From the NCBI GenBank assembly GCA_001970955.1, contig MPUH01000225.1, positions 1 through 64,000 of the forward strand: 64,000 bases of DNA, written 5' to 3'. Positions within the stretch are counted from its first letter, which is position 1, and each line of letters begins with the position of its first letter. Position numbers and translations under genes: made by a program. Under the pieces are notes generated by a model, which saw nothing but the letters and a program-made list of their open reading frames with translations, ran no database searches and was not told where the DNA came from. The stretch is from Stentor coeruleus. Its lineage: Eukaryota; Ciliophora; Heterotrichea; Heterotrichida; Stentoridae. Positions 39,973 to 49,876 of the stretch are shown here, one piece after another.

Positions 39973-40794
39973 ATGGAACTTAATCCGTGTTCAGATAGTG
40001 ACATACCAAAAGATTACCCTGAAATAATTATTGGAGAAGCTGTTGATGATAGAATCTGCAGAATTTGTTTTGATCCACAACTTGAAAATAATCCAATTAT
40101 TAGTCCTTGTCGTTGCAATGGGACAATGAAATATATTCATGAAGAATGTCTGAAGGCGTGGATTTTATCGCAAAATCGTGAAATAAAAGGAATTTCTTGT
40201 GATATTTGTAAAACTTTGCTTATTATGGATTTTTCTTATAAGACGGTAATTTCTTGTAGAAACTTTGCTGAGGAGTGCTTGAAAATTTTTGTATACCCTT
40301 TTATCATTTTTTTGGTCAGTTTTGTCTTAAGTGTTGTGATTTTATACTCTATTGAAGGAGTTCTTAATGATACTTTATCGTTATCTGAGAAAATTTATTT
40401 AAGTATTATAATACTCACATGCCTGACAATGCTTATAACTTTATTTGTTATATTTGTTAATTCTATTAAAGAAGGATGCTTTACGAAAAAGATAATATCC
40501 TGGAAAATTAAATCTAATGTTTATCACCCTGCAGAAGATACAAATATTACTATGATTAATGAAATTTATTCTAAAGAAATGCAAAGTCCAGCAACTGCAG
40601 CTGAATTAATACCATATGGCGGTCCTCAGTTCGACCTTGATCAAGAAAATGAAAATTCAGAACCATGTTTTAATAGAAACAGTGCTGAGGAAAATGGTAG
40701 AGCAATTCATTTACATGAAGTAATTTTTGATGATAAAAAAAACGGTTATTTCAGTCCTAGATCACATCATAACAACAAGGAAATTCGGGTTTAA
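39973..40794 (+). CDS. MARCH-type (RING-CH) membrane E3 ubiquitin ligase
   Basis: This 273-aa protein has an N-terminal RING-CH (RINGv) finger with ligands C29, C32, C46, C48, H56, C59, C76 and C79 (RICRICFDP, SPCRCNGTMKYIHEECL, CDICK). Cys at the fourth position and His at the fifth give the C4HC3 order of MARCH ligases. Two transmembrane segments follow, at about 105-130 and 142-164, then a polar cytosolic tail. MARCH proteins ubiquitinate membrane proteins for endocytosis or degradation. Substrate and compartment cannot be told from the sequence. It stands alone between long noncoding stretches. Confidence 0.88.
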   Translation: MELNPCSDSDIPKDYPEIIIGEAVDDRICRICFDPQLENNPIISPCRCNGTMKYIHEECLKAWILSQNREIKGISCDICKTLLIMDFSYKTVISCRNFAEECLKIFVYPFIIFLVSFVLSVVILYSIEGVLNDTLSLSEKIYLSIIILTCLTMLITLFVIFVNSIKEGCFTKKIISWKIKSNVYHPAEDTNITMINEIYSKEMQSPATAAELIPYGGPQFDLDQENENSEPCFNRNSAEENGRAIHLHEVIFDDKKNGYFSPRSHHNNKEIRV

Positions 40795-41426
40795 TATTAT
40801 AGAGAAATAATTATAGTATTCATAACTTTAAATTCTATTACCTCATTATTTTCTATAGATTCTCCATAGTTCGGATATAATAAACTTATTATGTCTATAA
40901 ATTTTACATTATGCCCGCTCACTATCGGAAAAAAATTCTATAAAAAAGCAACAACAATTTGTAGTTCTTTGTGTTGAATTTTTTTTCTCTTTAGACTCAA
41001 CATAGAAGTTCAATTCAAGGAATTCCAAAACCATTTTTTTTCAGTTTGCTGGGGTAATTTTAATCTTCTAATTAAGTAATGTCTATAACTTATATTTGAT
41101 GATATAAAAATGACTGTAAAATGTTTGTTTGAAGGCCCAAAATATAGTATTTATTATTGATGAAATAAATTATAAGAAGAAACTAAGATAATTTATTATG
41201 AAAAATTTAAATATTAGTTTCATAAAACTTGGCTTCTTAAATTTTTTTACTTAACAATTACATTGGAAGATTTAAGCAATTTTATTTGAATATTAGCCAA
41301 TAAACAATCATTTTAATATTAAATTTAAACTTCTAACATATAAAAGTCTTATCATAAATATGATTTTATTTATATTCTAAATTTGATTATAATAGATTAG
41401 GTACAAGCAACGAAAAAAAGGTAATA
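40795..41426. other. Intergenic, 0.63 kb
   Basis: A/T-rich and without a recognisable gene, RNA or repeat. It includes T runs near 40981 and 41240. Confidence 0.4.
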
Positions 41427-41780
41427 GTGCCGAAAATATATAAGAATCTTGAATCTTTCAAGGTAGAAGATTTTCAAGAATCATATAATAAAAAATATTT
41501 TCAGATATCAAACTCCAAAAACTTAATATCTGAAGAAAAATTTGACAAAAACATTTTGTTAAGAAGCTTGCTTTCCAAAATTATTGAATTTGTAACTAAA
41601 GAAAAGAATTACATAATAGTTAAACTATCAAAATGTTTCACATACGAAAACTAAACTACGGAAGGAGAAATTCTATTACATAGGAAAGATCAATATGATC
41701 TTTCAAAATTCGATTTTCAAAAACTGATGAAGTATTATAAATAGAAATTCGTTTCTAAAAAACTAAAGAAGTTCAAATAA
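41427..41780 (+). pseudogene. Coding-like remnant with in-frame stops
   Basis: A single frame runs 118 codons from 41427 with protein-like composition (ESFKVEDFQESYNKKYFQIS). It lacks an ATG near its beginning and is interrupted by TAA at 41652 and TAG at 41742 before a final TAA at 41778. The stretch after the first stop (EGEILLHRKDQYDLSKFDFQ) still looks coding. No family was recognised and no 15-16 nt intron rescues the stops. It is probably a decayed gene. Confidence 0.3.
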
Positions 41781-42064
41781 GTGATAATAATCTTCAAAGA
41801 TTTCCACTTTAATTTTTAGGATTTTATCCATACATTCCATAATCAAAATAATTGTTATTAATTCTTGAGCACAGGTTTCTGAGTATGAATTATACAATAA
41901 TCAAAGTATCAGAACTTAAATTATCAACGGCAACTATTATTCTTAATCCTAAACATGTAAATTAATACTCAAATAGTACCAAGATTTATAAACTACTAAA
42001 AAAACTTATAAAATTTTTGAGTTTTTACATAATAAAAAAACACACAATTTCATTAATAATCATT

Positions 42065-42724
42065 ATGTCTGATCCAATAATCTACGCTGACATAATATCC
42101 CAACCAGCAAGAGCAGTCTTAAGTTACTGTGAAATCTTAGGTCTAAAATATACCCTAAGAGAAATTCGGCTTTTCCGTGGGGAGCATCTAACAGAAGACT
42201 ATAAGAAAATATCTGCAACTCAAACAATACCTTCAATGGTTCATGGAAATTTGACACTTTATGAATCTCATGCTATTATGAGTTATTTATCAGATCTTAG
42301 TCCAATTGGAAAAAATTGGTATCCTGAAGATAGAGTACAAAGAGCTTTAGTTGATTGTTATTTACATTGGCATCATTTTCATATTAGGCTTGGGTGTGGG
42401 ATTTATTTATTCAATCAATTTGTAGCCCCAGTGTTGTATGGGAAATCTTCAGATGAGATTACAAAAATGACTAGTGATGCAAGAGAAGATGCGTTTATTA
42501 TGATTGAAGGGATATTGGGTCAAGGACTTTATGTTGCAAGGACTCAAAACCCAACTATTGCTGATATATCTTGCTATGCTGAAGTAGTCTCTTTAAGCCA
42601 AATTAATTTTGATTTCACTAAATACCCAAACATTAAAACTTGGATGAACAAAATTGGCGAAATAGACGGGGTGAAAAAAATCCATCAGAGATTTTTTAAG
42701 TTAACTTTTAAACCTAAGTTATAA
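42065..42724 (+). CDS. Glutathione S-transferase, theta-like
   Basis: This 219-aa cytosolic enzyme conjugates glutathione to electrophiles. The N-terminal thioredoxin-fold half has YADIISQPARAVLSYCE, with a Ser in the position used as catalytic residue by theta-class GSTs, and the glutathione-binding TIPSMVHGNLTLYESHAIMSYL block. The all-helical C-terminal half ends with NPTIADISCYAE and WMNKIGE. The ATG at 42065 is chosen because sequence upstream in this frame offers only non-ATG starts and MSDPIIYAD is a typical GST beginning. The next gene starts only 25 bp after its stop. Confidence 0.9.
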   Translation: MSDPIIYADIISQPARAVLSYCEILGLKYTLREIRLFRGEHLTEDYKKISATQTIPSMVHGNLTLYESHAIMSYLSDLSPIGKNWYPEDRVQRALVDCYLHWHHFHIRLGCGIYLFNQFVAPVLYGKSSDEITKMTSDAREDAFIMIEGILGQGLYVARTQNPTIADISCYAEVVSLSQINFDFTKYPNIKTWMNKIGEIDGVKKIHQRFFKLTFKPKL

Positions 42725-42749
42725 AATTTGGCATTTGTGGTGAATAAAT

Positions 42750-43154
42750 ATGAAATTACCTTTTCTCATAGCACTTCTTGTATGCGTTTATTCAGAAAGT
42801 GCTTTAGAAGCAACAATAGGAGAGTCTTGTGAAAAGAACCCTAATTATGTGATTAATAGCTTTGTTGTTACCCCATGGCCACTTATAAGAACTCAGCAAT
42901 ACAATATTTTTATATCTGGAGTTTTCATAGAGAAAGAGTATGTAAAGCAATTATATTTTGCCACAAGATTCAAGAGAGGATTTTGGCATTATACTTATCA
43001 ATCAGTTTATGTTGAGTATGAAAAAGGATCTCAAGCCAACTTTACGATATCTATTCAAGCACCCTCTGAAAAAGGCCCTTATACTGATCAAGTTAGTCTC
43101 CATAGGCATGACTTTAGCAAAATCGCATGCTGGCAGTATGATTATGACCTTTAA
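42750..43154 (+). CDS. Small secreted protein, possibly ML/NPC2-like lipid binder
   Basis: This 134-aa protein starts with a clear signal peptide (MKLPFLIALLVCVYSESALE, cleavage near 20). The mature part has few cysteines (SCEKN near the start, ACWQYDYDL at the end) and beta-rich alternation. The pattern V..FVVTPWPL....YNIFISG and the final CW..(Y/F)D.(Y/F).L resemble small ML-domain (MD-2/NPC2-related) lipid-binding proteins of ciliates. That is a weak, shape-based suggestion. It should enter the secretory pathway or a food vacuole. It begins 25 bp after the GST stop on the same strand. Confidence 0.6.
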   Translation: MKLPFLIALLVCVYSESALEATIGESCEKNPNYVINSFVVTPWPLIRTQQYNIFISGVFIEKEYVKQLYFATRFKRGFWHYTYQSVYVEYEKGSQANFTISIQAPSEKGPYTDQVSLHRHDFSKIACWQYDYDL

Positions 43155-43310
43155 CTAATTAGGAATTTCAACTAACTTTCTATCTAAATTTATCTATAAA
43201 CCCCTAATTTACAATATTTTATCTTCCCATCTCACTAAAACTCTATCTTTAATTAAACCATTTAAAAAAAACTCATCATTATTAGCTTATCAAATGCACG
43301 GAATTAAAAA

Positions 43311-44648
43311 TTACCTCATATCCGTAACCGAAGGTAAAAGGTTCGAATATGTGTATTTATCACTCTCTTTTCTCGGAAACAAATTCCAAAACCTCAAAGT
43401 TTCATCACCAGCGCCAGTGACAATATTTTGTGAATCAGGTGACATGGCCATATAAAGTACTCTAGAAGTATGTCCAGTAAAAACTCCTATTTTTTGCATA
43501 GAAGGATGTTTCCATAGCATAATCTGATTTTGTGAATATCCATGTGTACTAACAAGTTCATTATAGTTTTTAGAAAATACTAAAGAACAAACTTGAGATT
43601 GAGTATCAACAGCACTAATTGGAGTACCATTTAAAGTATTCCATGTTCTTATAGTTCTATCTGTAGTACCACCACCTGATACAAGTACTCCATGTTCATG
43701 TGGTGACCAGGCAACAGCTTTAACTGCTGCGGTATGAGATTTGAATTTATATAATGGTGTTACTGATTGAGCACTCCAGACTACTAGTTTGTTATCATTT
43801 CCTCCAGATGCTAATTGATCTCCTTCAAAAGACCATTTGAGACCACAGATTTCTTGTTTATGGCCTATTAATTTAGCTGTAAAATCTTTACTGCAACGTA
43901 AATCTCTATGAAGGATTTCTTTATCACGGGAACCAGATGTTAGAAGCCAATTGTTCCAAGCTAACGCACCAACACGACCACCATGGCCTGGTAAAGTTCG
44001 CACTGTGTTTTTTTTCTCAACATCATAAAGAAGGACTTTACCAGATGTAGTCCCAACTGCTAAATGATTACCTGATGGACCCCAACTTAATGATCCGACA
44101 ATATCATTGTTGAAATCACACATATGGACAACAGAACTTGTCACCGCAGACCATAAGTAAATCGAATTACTCAAAGCAACAGCTAATACATCTTTTGCTG
44201 ACCAGTCCAAAACATTCAAATAAAAATCATCTTGCAATTGAGGAGCATCTAATACTTTATATGGTATTTTAGGTAATACTCTTTGACAACTCTCAAAGTT
44301 TTCATTTGGTAACTCCATCTGTGAAAAGGCTTGGTTTTCTTTGCATTCAGTTAAATTAATCATCCCTGTCCTATATGAAAGCAACTTATTTGATGACTGT
44401 CTGTTTGTAGCATCTCCAAAGAGTTGAGATTCTAATAAAGATGAGAAGATTTTCGTTGAATCAAACGGAGTTTTTCCTGTATTCGAATTTTCTTGATCTG
44501 CTTTTTCAAATAATTGCGTTAGATTTGATGTAACACGACTAGGTATAAACCTTCCTCCTGTGCTTTCTCTTTTTTTAGCTTTTGTCCCAGAGGCTCCTGT
44601 GAAGGGCTTGAGATAGTTTTCAAACGACTTTTTTGGTGTAAACTGCAT
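43311..44648 (-). CDS. FZR1: CDH1/FZR1-type activator of the anaphase-promoting complex
   Basis: This 445-aa WD40 protein activates APC/C and selects its substrates. The C-box GGRFIPSR is at 31-38. KIPYKVLDAPQLQDDFYLN precedes a seven-blade propeller from about 150 to 430, with RVGALAWN, HKQEICGLKWSF, ASGGNDNKLVVW, VAWSPHEHGVL and HGYSQNQIMLW blocks that follow human FZR1 closely. RFIPSR and KVLDAPELQDDFYLN favour CDH1 over CDC20. The protein ends MR rather than the usual IR tail that docks on APC3, a conservative difference. A coiled-coil gene lies 52 bp upstream on the same strand. Confidence 0.93.
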   Translation of the reverse strand: MQFTPKKSFENYLKPFTGASGTKAKKRESTGGRFIPSRVTSNLTQLFEKADQENSNTGKTPFDSTKIFSSLLESQLFGDATNRQSSNKLLSYRTGMINLTECKENQAFSQMELPNENFESCQRVLPKIPYKVLDAPQLQDDFYLNVLDWSAKDVLAVALSNSIYLWSAVTSSVVHMCDFNNDIVGSLSWGPSGNHLAVGTTSGKVLLYDVEKKNTVRTLPGHGGRVGALAWNNWLLTSGSRDKEILHRDLRCSKDFTAKLIGHKQEICGLKWSFEGDQLASGGNDNKLVVWSAQSVTPLYKFKSHTAAVKAVAWSPHEHGVLVSGGGTTDRTIRTWNTLNGTPISAVDTQSQVCSLVFSKNYNELVSTHGYSQNQIMLWKHPSMQKIGVFTGHTSRVLYMAMSPDSQNIVTGAGDETLRFWNLFPRKESDKYTYSNLLPSVTDMR

Positions 44649-44700
44649 AGACTTAACTTTTTAAATATGGAAAAATTAACGATTAATATAAATAGTTAGG

Positions 44701-46224
44701 CTATTTAGGGGATTTCTTGGGAAGGATGTTTATGAAATTCTTTGCCCCGAATTTTGTTAGGGAGGTACGAGTTTTAAAAGAACTACTTTCCGTGGATTTA
44801 AGGAAGTTTCTGGCTGGAGACGTTTTTGGTAGTTGGTATCGGGAGTCGTTTTCGGTGTTTTTGTCGTCCCAGAGAGGGGATTTGCTTTTTGAGATAGGAC
44901 TTTTTGTTGAGGGACGGCTTTCATGGGTCCAGAACTCTTGCAGGGTTTGAAGGGAGGTACCATTTTTAACATAAATCCCATCGTCACAGATTGCAATGCT
45001 GATTTCAATACCATTAACTTTATACAAACACTCTCGTATCCTTTCAACCATACTCAAAGGGATTTCTTTCCCAATAGTTTTCTGAATGATTTTCTTAACC
45101 AATGAATCATTTGCATCATAATTTTGTTGTGATTGTAACTTAGCATCAACACCAAAACCTCTAATCCTCTCTTCACTATTATTCCTCTCATCAAAAACCC
45201 TATCTGATTTCAAACCTTTTCCATAAAGAGTATCACTAGAAGGTATATCAAAATCTTCATAAGGCATTCTTATTTGCCTTTTATTCATATTCTGTTCATC
45301 AAAATTATCAAATCTTGAGCATTCAACTAAAGTATTAGCAAGTTCATCCCTAGACTTTTCAGCAACTCTTAACATATCCTGATACTTTTTAAGTTCTTTT
45401 TCTAAAGATTCCACATATTTCTCCTGAGCTTCATATTTATCATACTTTTCTCTCATTTGCTGTTTTTCAAACTCGCTTTTTCTTTGCCCAGCTTGTAATT
45501 CGATATTTATTTCAATGCACTTATTGATTTTATCTTCTTTTTCATTAACTAAATCTAATAATGAACTTTCTCTAGCAAAAGCCCTTTCTGAATTGGTTTT
45601 TAAAGCGTTCATTAGTTGGAGGATTTTTGTTTGAAGGATGGAGTTTTTTTCTTTTTCTTTTGTGATTTCTTGTTTATAATCTTCGATTTCTGTGTTTAAT
45701 ATATCAACAATGTCTTGTTTTTTGTTTTCAATTGTGTTTTCTTGGATGGCTTTAAAGCTTGAAGTTTGAAGAAGGAGGTCTTCAGGTTCATTTGATATAG
45801 AAATCCTTGAAGCAATAACGAAATTTGATTGTTGTTCAATGTTTGTTTCTTGACTTGACAAAAAAATCTCATCATCAGAAAAGTCGTTTGATATTCCTAA
45901 AGATATCCGAGGTATAGGGCATTCTATCATTAAATGGTTGACTTGATCTGATGTTGGTGAATCAAATAAAGGAAGGGTTATCATTGATGATCCTGTTGCT
46001 AGTAAGGAAACTGGTACTGAAACACTTGATAAAAAACCATCGGTTCTTCCCATGTCTCTGATTACTAATCGTAATACTCCTTGGTTAGGGATTTCAATTG
46101 AGTTCACTTCATGGGGGTTATTTAAAGGGGTTATTACATCGAGTAGTTTATTGTCTACGGATATGTAACACCCAAGGCTATTTAATGCCCATTCGCTTTC
46201 GGTCTTGAGAAGTTCAATTTTCAT
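44701..46224 (-). CDS. C2-like/coiled-coil protein of unknown function
   Basis: I do not recognise this 507-aa protein as a named family. Residues 1-115 are beta-rich and could be a C2-type domain (GVLRLVIRDMGRTDGFLSS, then SVPVSLLATGS). A long coiled coil spans about 180-300 (KEKEKNSILQTKILQLMNAL). A compact segment near 375-425 (IIQKTIGKEIPLSMVERIRE, then VNGIEISIAICDDGIYVKNG) looks folded. The C-terminus is Ser/Lys-rich and disordered. A C2 plus coiled-coil layout is common in basal-body and transition-zone proteins, but nothing more specific is justified. Its stop is 52 bp from the start of CDH1. Confidence 0.65.
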   Translation of the reverse strand: MKIELLKTESEWALNSLGCYISVDNKLLDVITPLNNPHEVNSIEIPNQGVLRLVIRDMGRTDGFLSSVSVPVSLLATGSSMITLPLFDSPTSDQVNHLMIECPIPRISLGISNDFSDDEIFLSSQETNIEQQSNFVIASRISISNEPEDLLLQTSSFKAIQENTIENKKQDIVDILNTEIEDYKQEITKEKEKNSILQTKILQLMNALKTNSERAFARESSLLDLVNEKEDKINKCIEINIELQAGQRKSEFEKQQMREKYDKYEAQEKYVESLEKELKKYQDMLRVAEKSRDELANTLVECSRFDNFDEQNMNKRQIRMPYEDFDIPSSDTLYGKGLKSDRVFDERNNSEERIRGFGVDAKLQSQQNYDANDSLVKKIIQKTIGKEIPLSMVERIRECLYKVNGIEISIAICDDGIYVKNGTSLQTLQEFWTHESRPSTKSPISKSKSPLWDDKNTENDSRYQLPKTSPARNFLKSTESSSFKTRTSLTKFGAKNFINILPKKSPK

Positions 46225-46476
46225 TCCGTTAATTTAAATTTTATGAAATATCATAAATATCATATCATCATACAACCCCAAAGAAAAACACTTTTTTTCA
46301 CTATTTTCTATACTTTTATTCTCGAAACACCTCCTTTAAATCATAAAATCTATCTTTCAAAAATAATCTTAAGCACATCTCGATCCATAATCCTCTCTAA
46401 AATCATCCTTGCCCCACATCTTTCAATGACCCTTTTTCCAATTTGCAACTTATCGTTTTATTCATTAGTAAAATAA

Positions 46477-48145
46477 ATGGACTCACTCAAAAAGCTGTAA
46501 CAGAGCTCAAGGATCGTATAGTAAAAACATCTCTAGAAAGAAATATCCTTGAAGTTTGTAGTGATGAGAATTGGCGTTCAGCAAATTCAGTTCTTCATGA
46601 TATAGTTGAAAAAACTTTCAATCATGAAGACCATCTAACAATAATGAAAACAATTTGGGAGTTATTAAAATCTACAAGTAAAGAATGGAGAAGAATTTAT
46701 AAAGTTCTAAAACCTTATAGAAATACTTATAAAATTCGGATCTGAATCATGTTTACATGAAGTTCAAGATAATGCTTTTAAAATCCGTATGCTTCAAGAT
46801 TTCACATATAGAGAAAACAATAAAGAAAAAGGAATTGAGGTTAGAGACAAAGCTAAATATATATGTTTGATGTTGAATGATAAGAATTTTTATGAAGATG
46901 AAAAAGAAAAAGCAAAAAGACTAGAAGTAAATTTTCTGGGATAAGTTCAGATATATAGGATATTCGAAATATAATGAAACTTCATGGAGGAATGATCATA
47001 TGATCCATATGCATCTAGAAGTTATCAAAGCTATCAAAGTGATAGAAGTTATTCAAATAATTATTCACAGCAGAGTAGGACTAATAAAATTTATGATGAA
47101 AGAAAGCCCCCGGCAGAGCCGGTGGATATATTTAAAGCTCCAGATGTAAAACCTGTTAAAATTGATGTTAAACCTAGTATTTGGGATAAGGATCCTGGTA
47201 GGCTTCCTGTTGCACCTAAAGTCTTAAAGCCACCTCCAAGTTCAGGTAATATTCCAGTACAGTCTATATCGAAGTCCCTACTATAAAAAAAATCCCAGAT
47301 ATAATCCTCAATACCCAATTGTAAACAATGATAACAATTTTACATCAAAACCTTCAAATGAATATTTTCTTACATAATTTACCCAACCAATTCCTTCTTT
47401 CCTTTAAGCACCATCATTCCAACCAGCTCAAATTATTCAAAAATCATCTTTCCATCAACATCCAATAGTTCAATCATCATTTTCCCTCAATTGTCCAATC
47501 ATCATCTTTCCCTCAAGCTTCAATTGTCCAACTATCCCTATCTTATCAACAATATCAAATTCTTCAGTCAAGTTCATTATATCAACCAAGTTCAGCTTAT
47601 CAACCAACATCATTAATCCAATCAGGTACAGCATATCAACAAAATCCAATATATCAACCAAATCCTAATTCAATAAATCCTTATCAAAACTCTGGGCAAA
47701 CAGTTAAACCTGGAACTTACATTGATATTCTTTCTGGGTATTCCCAAACACAACAAGTCCTTTTTATAATCCTCAACAAATATCAAAACCAATAGAAACT
47801 GAGCCAAGGACTCAAAATTATCATGGACCTTTAACAGACAATAGTGTATTAACAGGACTTTATATACAAGGAAATACAAATATAGATTTTAGTCAACAAG
47901 CACCAGGAAACAATCCTCAAAGTATTAATTCTATAAAAGCTTCAAAACCTAAAGTTAATTTTAATCTATCAAATAACTCAAGAGCTACAATGGAGCAAAT
48001 AAAATAATATGGGCGTAATAATTATATACCTTTTCAAAAAACTTCTGATATTAAATCACCTATCGACTTAGCATCTAAACTAATCAATCTTGATAACCTG
48101 CAAGCAGGACAACCTAAAACTAAAGAAATTATAAAATCGCAATGA
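46477..48145 (+). pseudogene. Decayed epsin (ENTH domain) gene
   Basis: Starting with ATGGACTC at 46477, the sequence encodes an ENTH domain split between frames: AVTELKDRIVKTSLERNILE, then WELLKSTSKEWRRIYKVLK, a shift near 46715, then FGSESCLHEVQDNAFKIRML and EVRDKAKYICLMLNDK. These match the epsin membrane-bending endocytic adaptor. A Ser/Tyr/Gln-rich tail with YQP-type repeats follows (47560-47660), as in epsin C-termini. There are shifts near 46495, 46715 and 46935, further breaks after 47280, and several internal stops. None is removed by a 15-16 nt intron. The last coding-like segment ends at a TGA at 48143. It is either a true pseudogene or a poorly assembled segment, though no N lies within it. 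Confidence 0.75.
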
Positions 48146-48163
48146 TAGTTCTTATTTTAATAT

Positions 48164-49876
48164 TTAATCAAAAATATTAGAAAAATTAGCTAGTATAACA
48201 TCTTTCCTTTGAAAGCTCTCATTTCTTATTCTCTCACATTGTATGTTTTGATTTTCACTCCATTCTTTTATCTTCCCAAATGATGATTTTAGATATAAAA
48301 GTAGCTTTTTTTGTTCATAAAATATTTCTTTTAAACTGTTTATGAAATCTTTTTTAGTTTTTGCCCAATCACTTTCATATTTTGAGATACTTTTTCTTTT
48401 TAATTCAAGAAGGTCTTCTAAAGATTTGATTTTGTTTTGTAAGTCTTCTATTGCTCGTCTTTCAATTTTTTGTGTATCTTCGATTGTATAGACTTCTCGT
48501 TCTTTATCGTTTATTACTCTCATAGAATTTTCATTAGACTGTTTCCAGGTTTTACTTTTTTCGTCGAGGTCCCGGAATTTTTCTTGGCTTTTTTTGTTGA
48601 GTTCGTCGATTTTTTCTTTTTTTGTTAGATATTTCATGACTAATGAAGATATTTCACTGTTATTTTTGCTTGTGTTTTCAGCTAAGGCTTGCATTGACAG
48701 ATTAGAAAAATTCTTCACTTTTTCTAGAATGTCCGCAGGCTCTAAAGGACTTTTGTTTCTGTTGCTGAGGTTCTCGACTATAAGTAAAAATTTTATTTTT
48801 TCATTGACAAATGGAATATCCCCTGTGTAATTAGATATTTTCTCCAAACGATTTGTAGCTTCCGTGATCTGTGTCATAAGGCTAATCTCACAATCTCTCT
48901 GTAATTCCTTATACCTCTTCCTCTGATCCTCCGAATTGGCAATATTCACATCTAAATTTTTCATTTCCTCTTCCAAATGAGAACTTTCTTCCACTGTCAT
49001 TGTCTGACTTTTCACAAGACTCGCTAAATATTCAACAGTTTCTCTTCCTTCCCCAATATACCTTTTCAAATTCTCTTGGGTTTTTGTCGCTGAACAAAAT
49101 CTATCTTCATATCCTCTAACTTCATTCTGAAAATTTGCATTAATATTCTTCCCACTCAAAATATGTGATTTCAACATAGTCGCTTTAGTTTCACAAGATA
49201 AAAAGTTATTTTTCTTTATCTTTAAATCCCCTTTTTGTTCCTTAAGATAAGCTACTATACTTTCCAAATTTTCCTTTAAAGCTATTTTTTCAACTAAACT
49301 CCTTTCTTGTATTCTAATAATATCTTCACTAAGTTCAGTAGTATTTTCATAATAATACCATTTTTCATGTAATCTTAAATAAAGATAAGGAAGATTTTCA
49401 ATTGTCCCTTCATCTTGGACTATTATATAATTAGACTCTTCTGATTTAGAAAGTTGATCAGTGAATTTTACTAAATCAATTAACCAAGTAATACTTGCAA
49501 GAAGTGAAGGCCAAGAGTTTGGAGCACCAACAGCAAGAAGAGAATTTTTACTTATAGCATAAGGATAACCAATGCATTTAAAAAAATTAGGCACATCTTC
49601 ATCAAGTTTATTTGTAAATAAGTAATTTGAGTCTATACGGGAAACTAATGTTGTAAAGATATCTTGAAAATCTTTAGTACTTGGAGCTTTAAGATGTTTT
49701 AAATTTAATAAACTTTCTGGAACGTATTCTTGGAAGTAAGATATGATTTCTTTTTGACAGTTTAGTTGATTAGATTTCTCAGTAAAAAGCTTTGGGTCAA
49801 GACTAAGCCTAATCCCACCTACCGTGCTTGACCTCGACACATTCTTTGCCGCATAAGATTTGCGCGGTAAGTCCAT
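48164..49876 (-). CDS. NDC80: NDC80/HEC1 kinetochore protein
   Basis: This 570-aa protein is the NDC80 subunit that binds kinetochores to microtubules. The calponin-homology microtubule-binding domain lies at about 30-140, with LKAPSTKDFQDIFTTLVSRI, then DVPNFFKCIGYPYAISKNSL, then GAPNSWPSLLASITWLIDLV, all closely following human HEC1. The rest is long coiled coil (about 190-550), as expected for the rod that pairs with NUF2. The unstructured basic tail before the CH domain is only about 30 residues, against about 80 in human. The start codon directly abuts, in the same frame, the stop of the upstream gene (49877-50557), so the true N-terminus deserves a check. Confidence 0.93.
   Translation of the reverse strand: MDLPRKSYAAKNVSRSSTVGGIRLSLDPKLFTEKSNQLNCQKEIISYFQEYVPESLLNLKHLKAPSTKDFQDIFTTLVSRIDSNYLFTNKLDEDVPNFFKCIGYPYAISKNSLLAVGAPNSWPSLLASITWLIDLVKFTDQLSKSEESNYIIVQDEGTIENLPYLYLRLHEKWYYYENTTELSEDIIRIQERSLVEKIALKENLESIVAYLKEQKGDLKIKKNNFLSCETKATMLKSHILSGKNINANFQNEVRGYEDRFCSATKTQENLKRYIGEGRETVEYLASLVKSQTMTVEESSHLEEEMKNLDVNIANSEDQRKRYKELQRDCEISLMTQITEATNRLEKISNYTGDIPFVNEKIKFLLIVENLSNRNKSPLEPADILEKVKNFSNLSMQALAENTSKNNSEISSLVMKYLTKKEKIDELNKKSQEKFRDLDEKSKTWKQSNENSMRVINDKEREVYTIEDTQKIERRAIEDLQNKIKSLEDLLELKRKSISKYESDWAKTKKDFINSLKEIFYEQKKLLLYLKSSFGKIKEWSENQNIQCERIRNESFQRKDVILANFSNIFD

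Noticed and set aside
42017-42064. Upstream extension of the GST frame from a TTG
   Set aside because: There is no ATG in the extension, and the ATG at 42065 gives the standard GST N-terminus.
46715-46735. A short intron as the explanation for the epsin frame shift
   Set aside because: The only gt...ag segment there is 17 nt, and removing it leaves a stop immediately downstream. The shift is real in this sequence.
12673-48145. A reassigned genetic code (TAA/TAG as Gln or TGA as Trp)
   Set aside because: All clearly recognised intact genes are free of internal stops and end with TAA, TAG or TGA at the expected place. Stops inside frames occur only in introns and in decayed segments.
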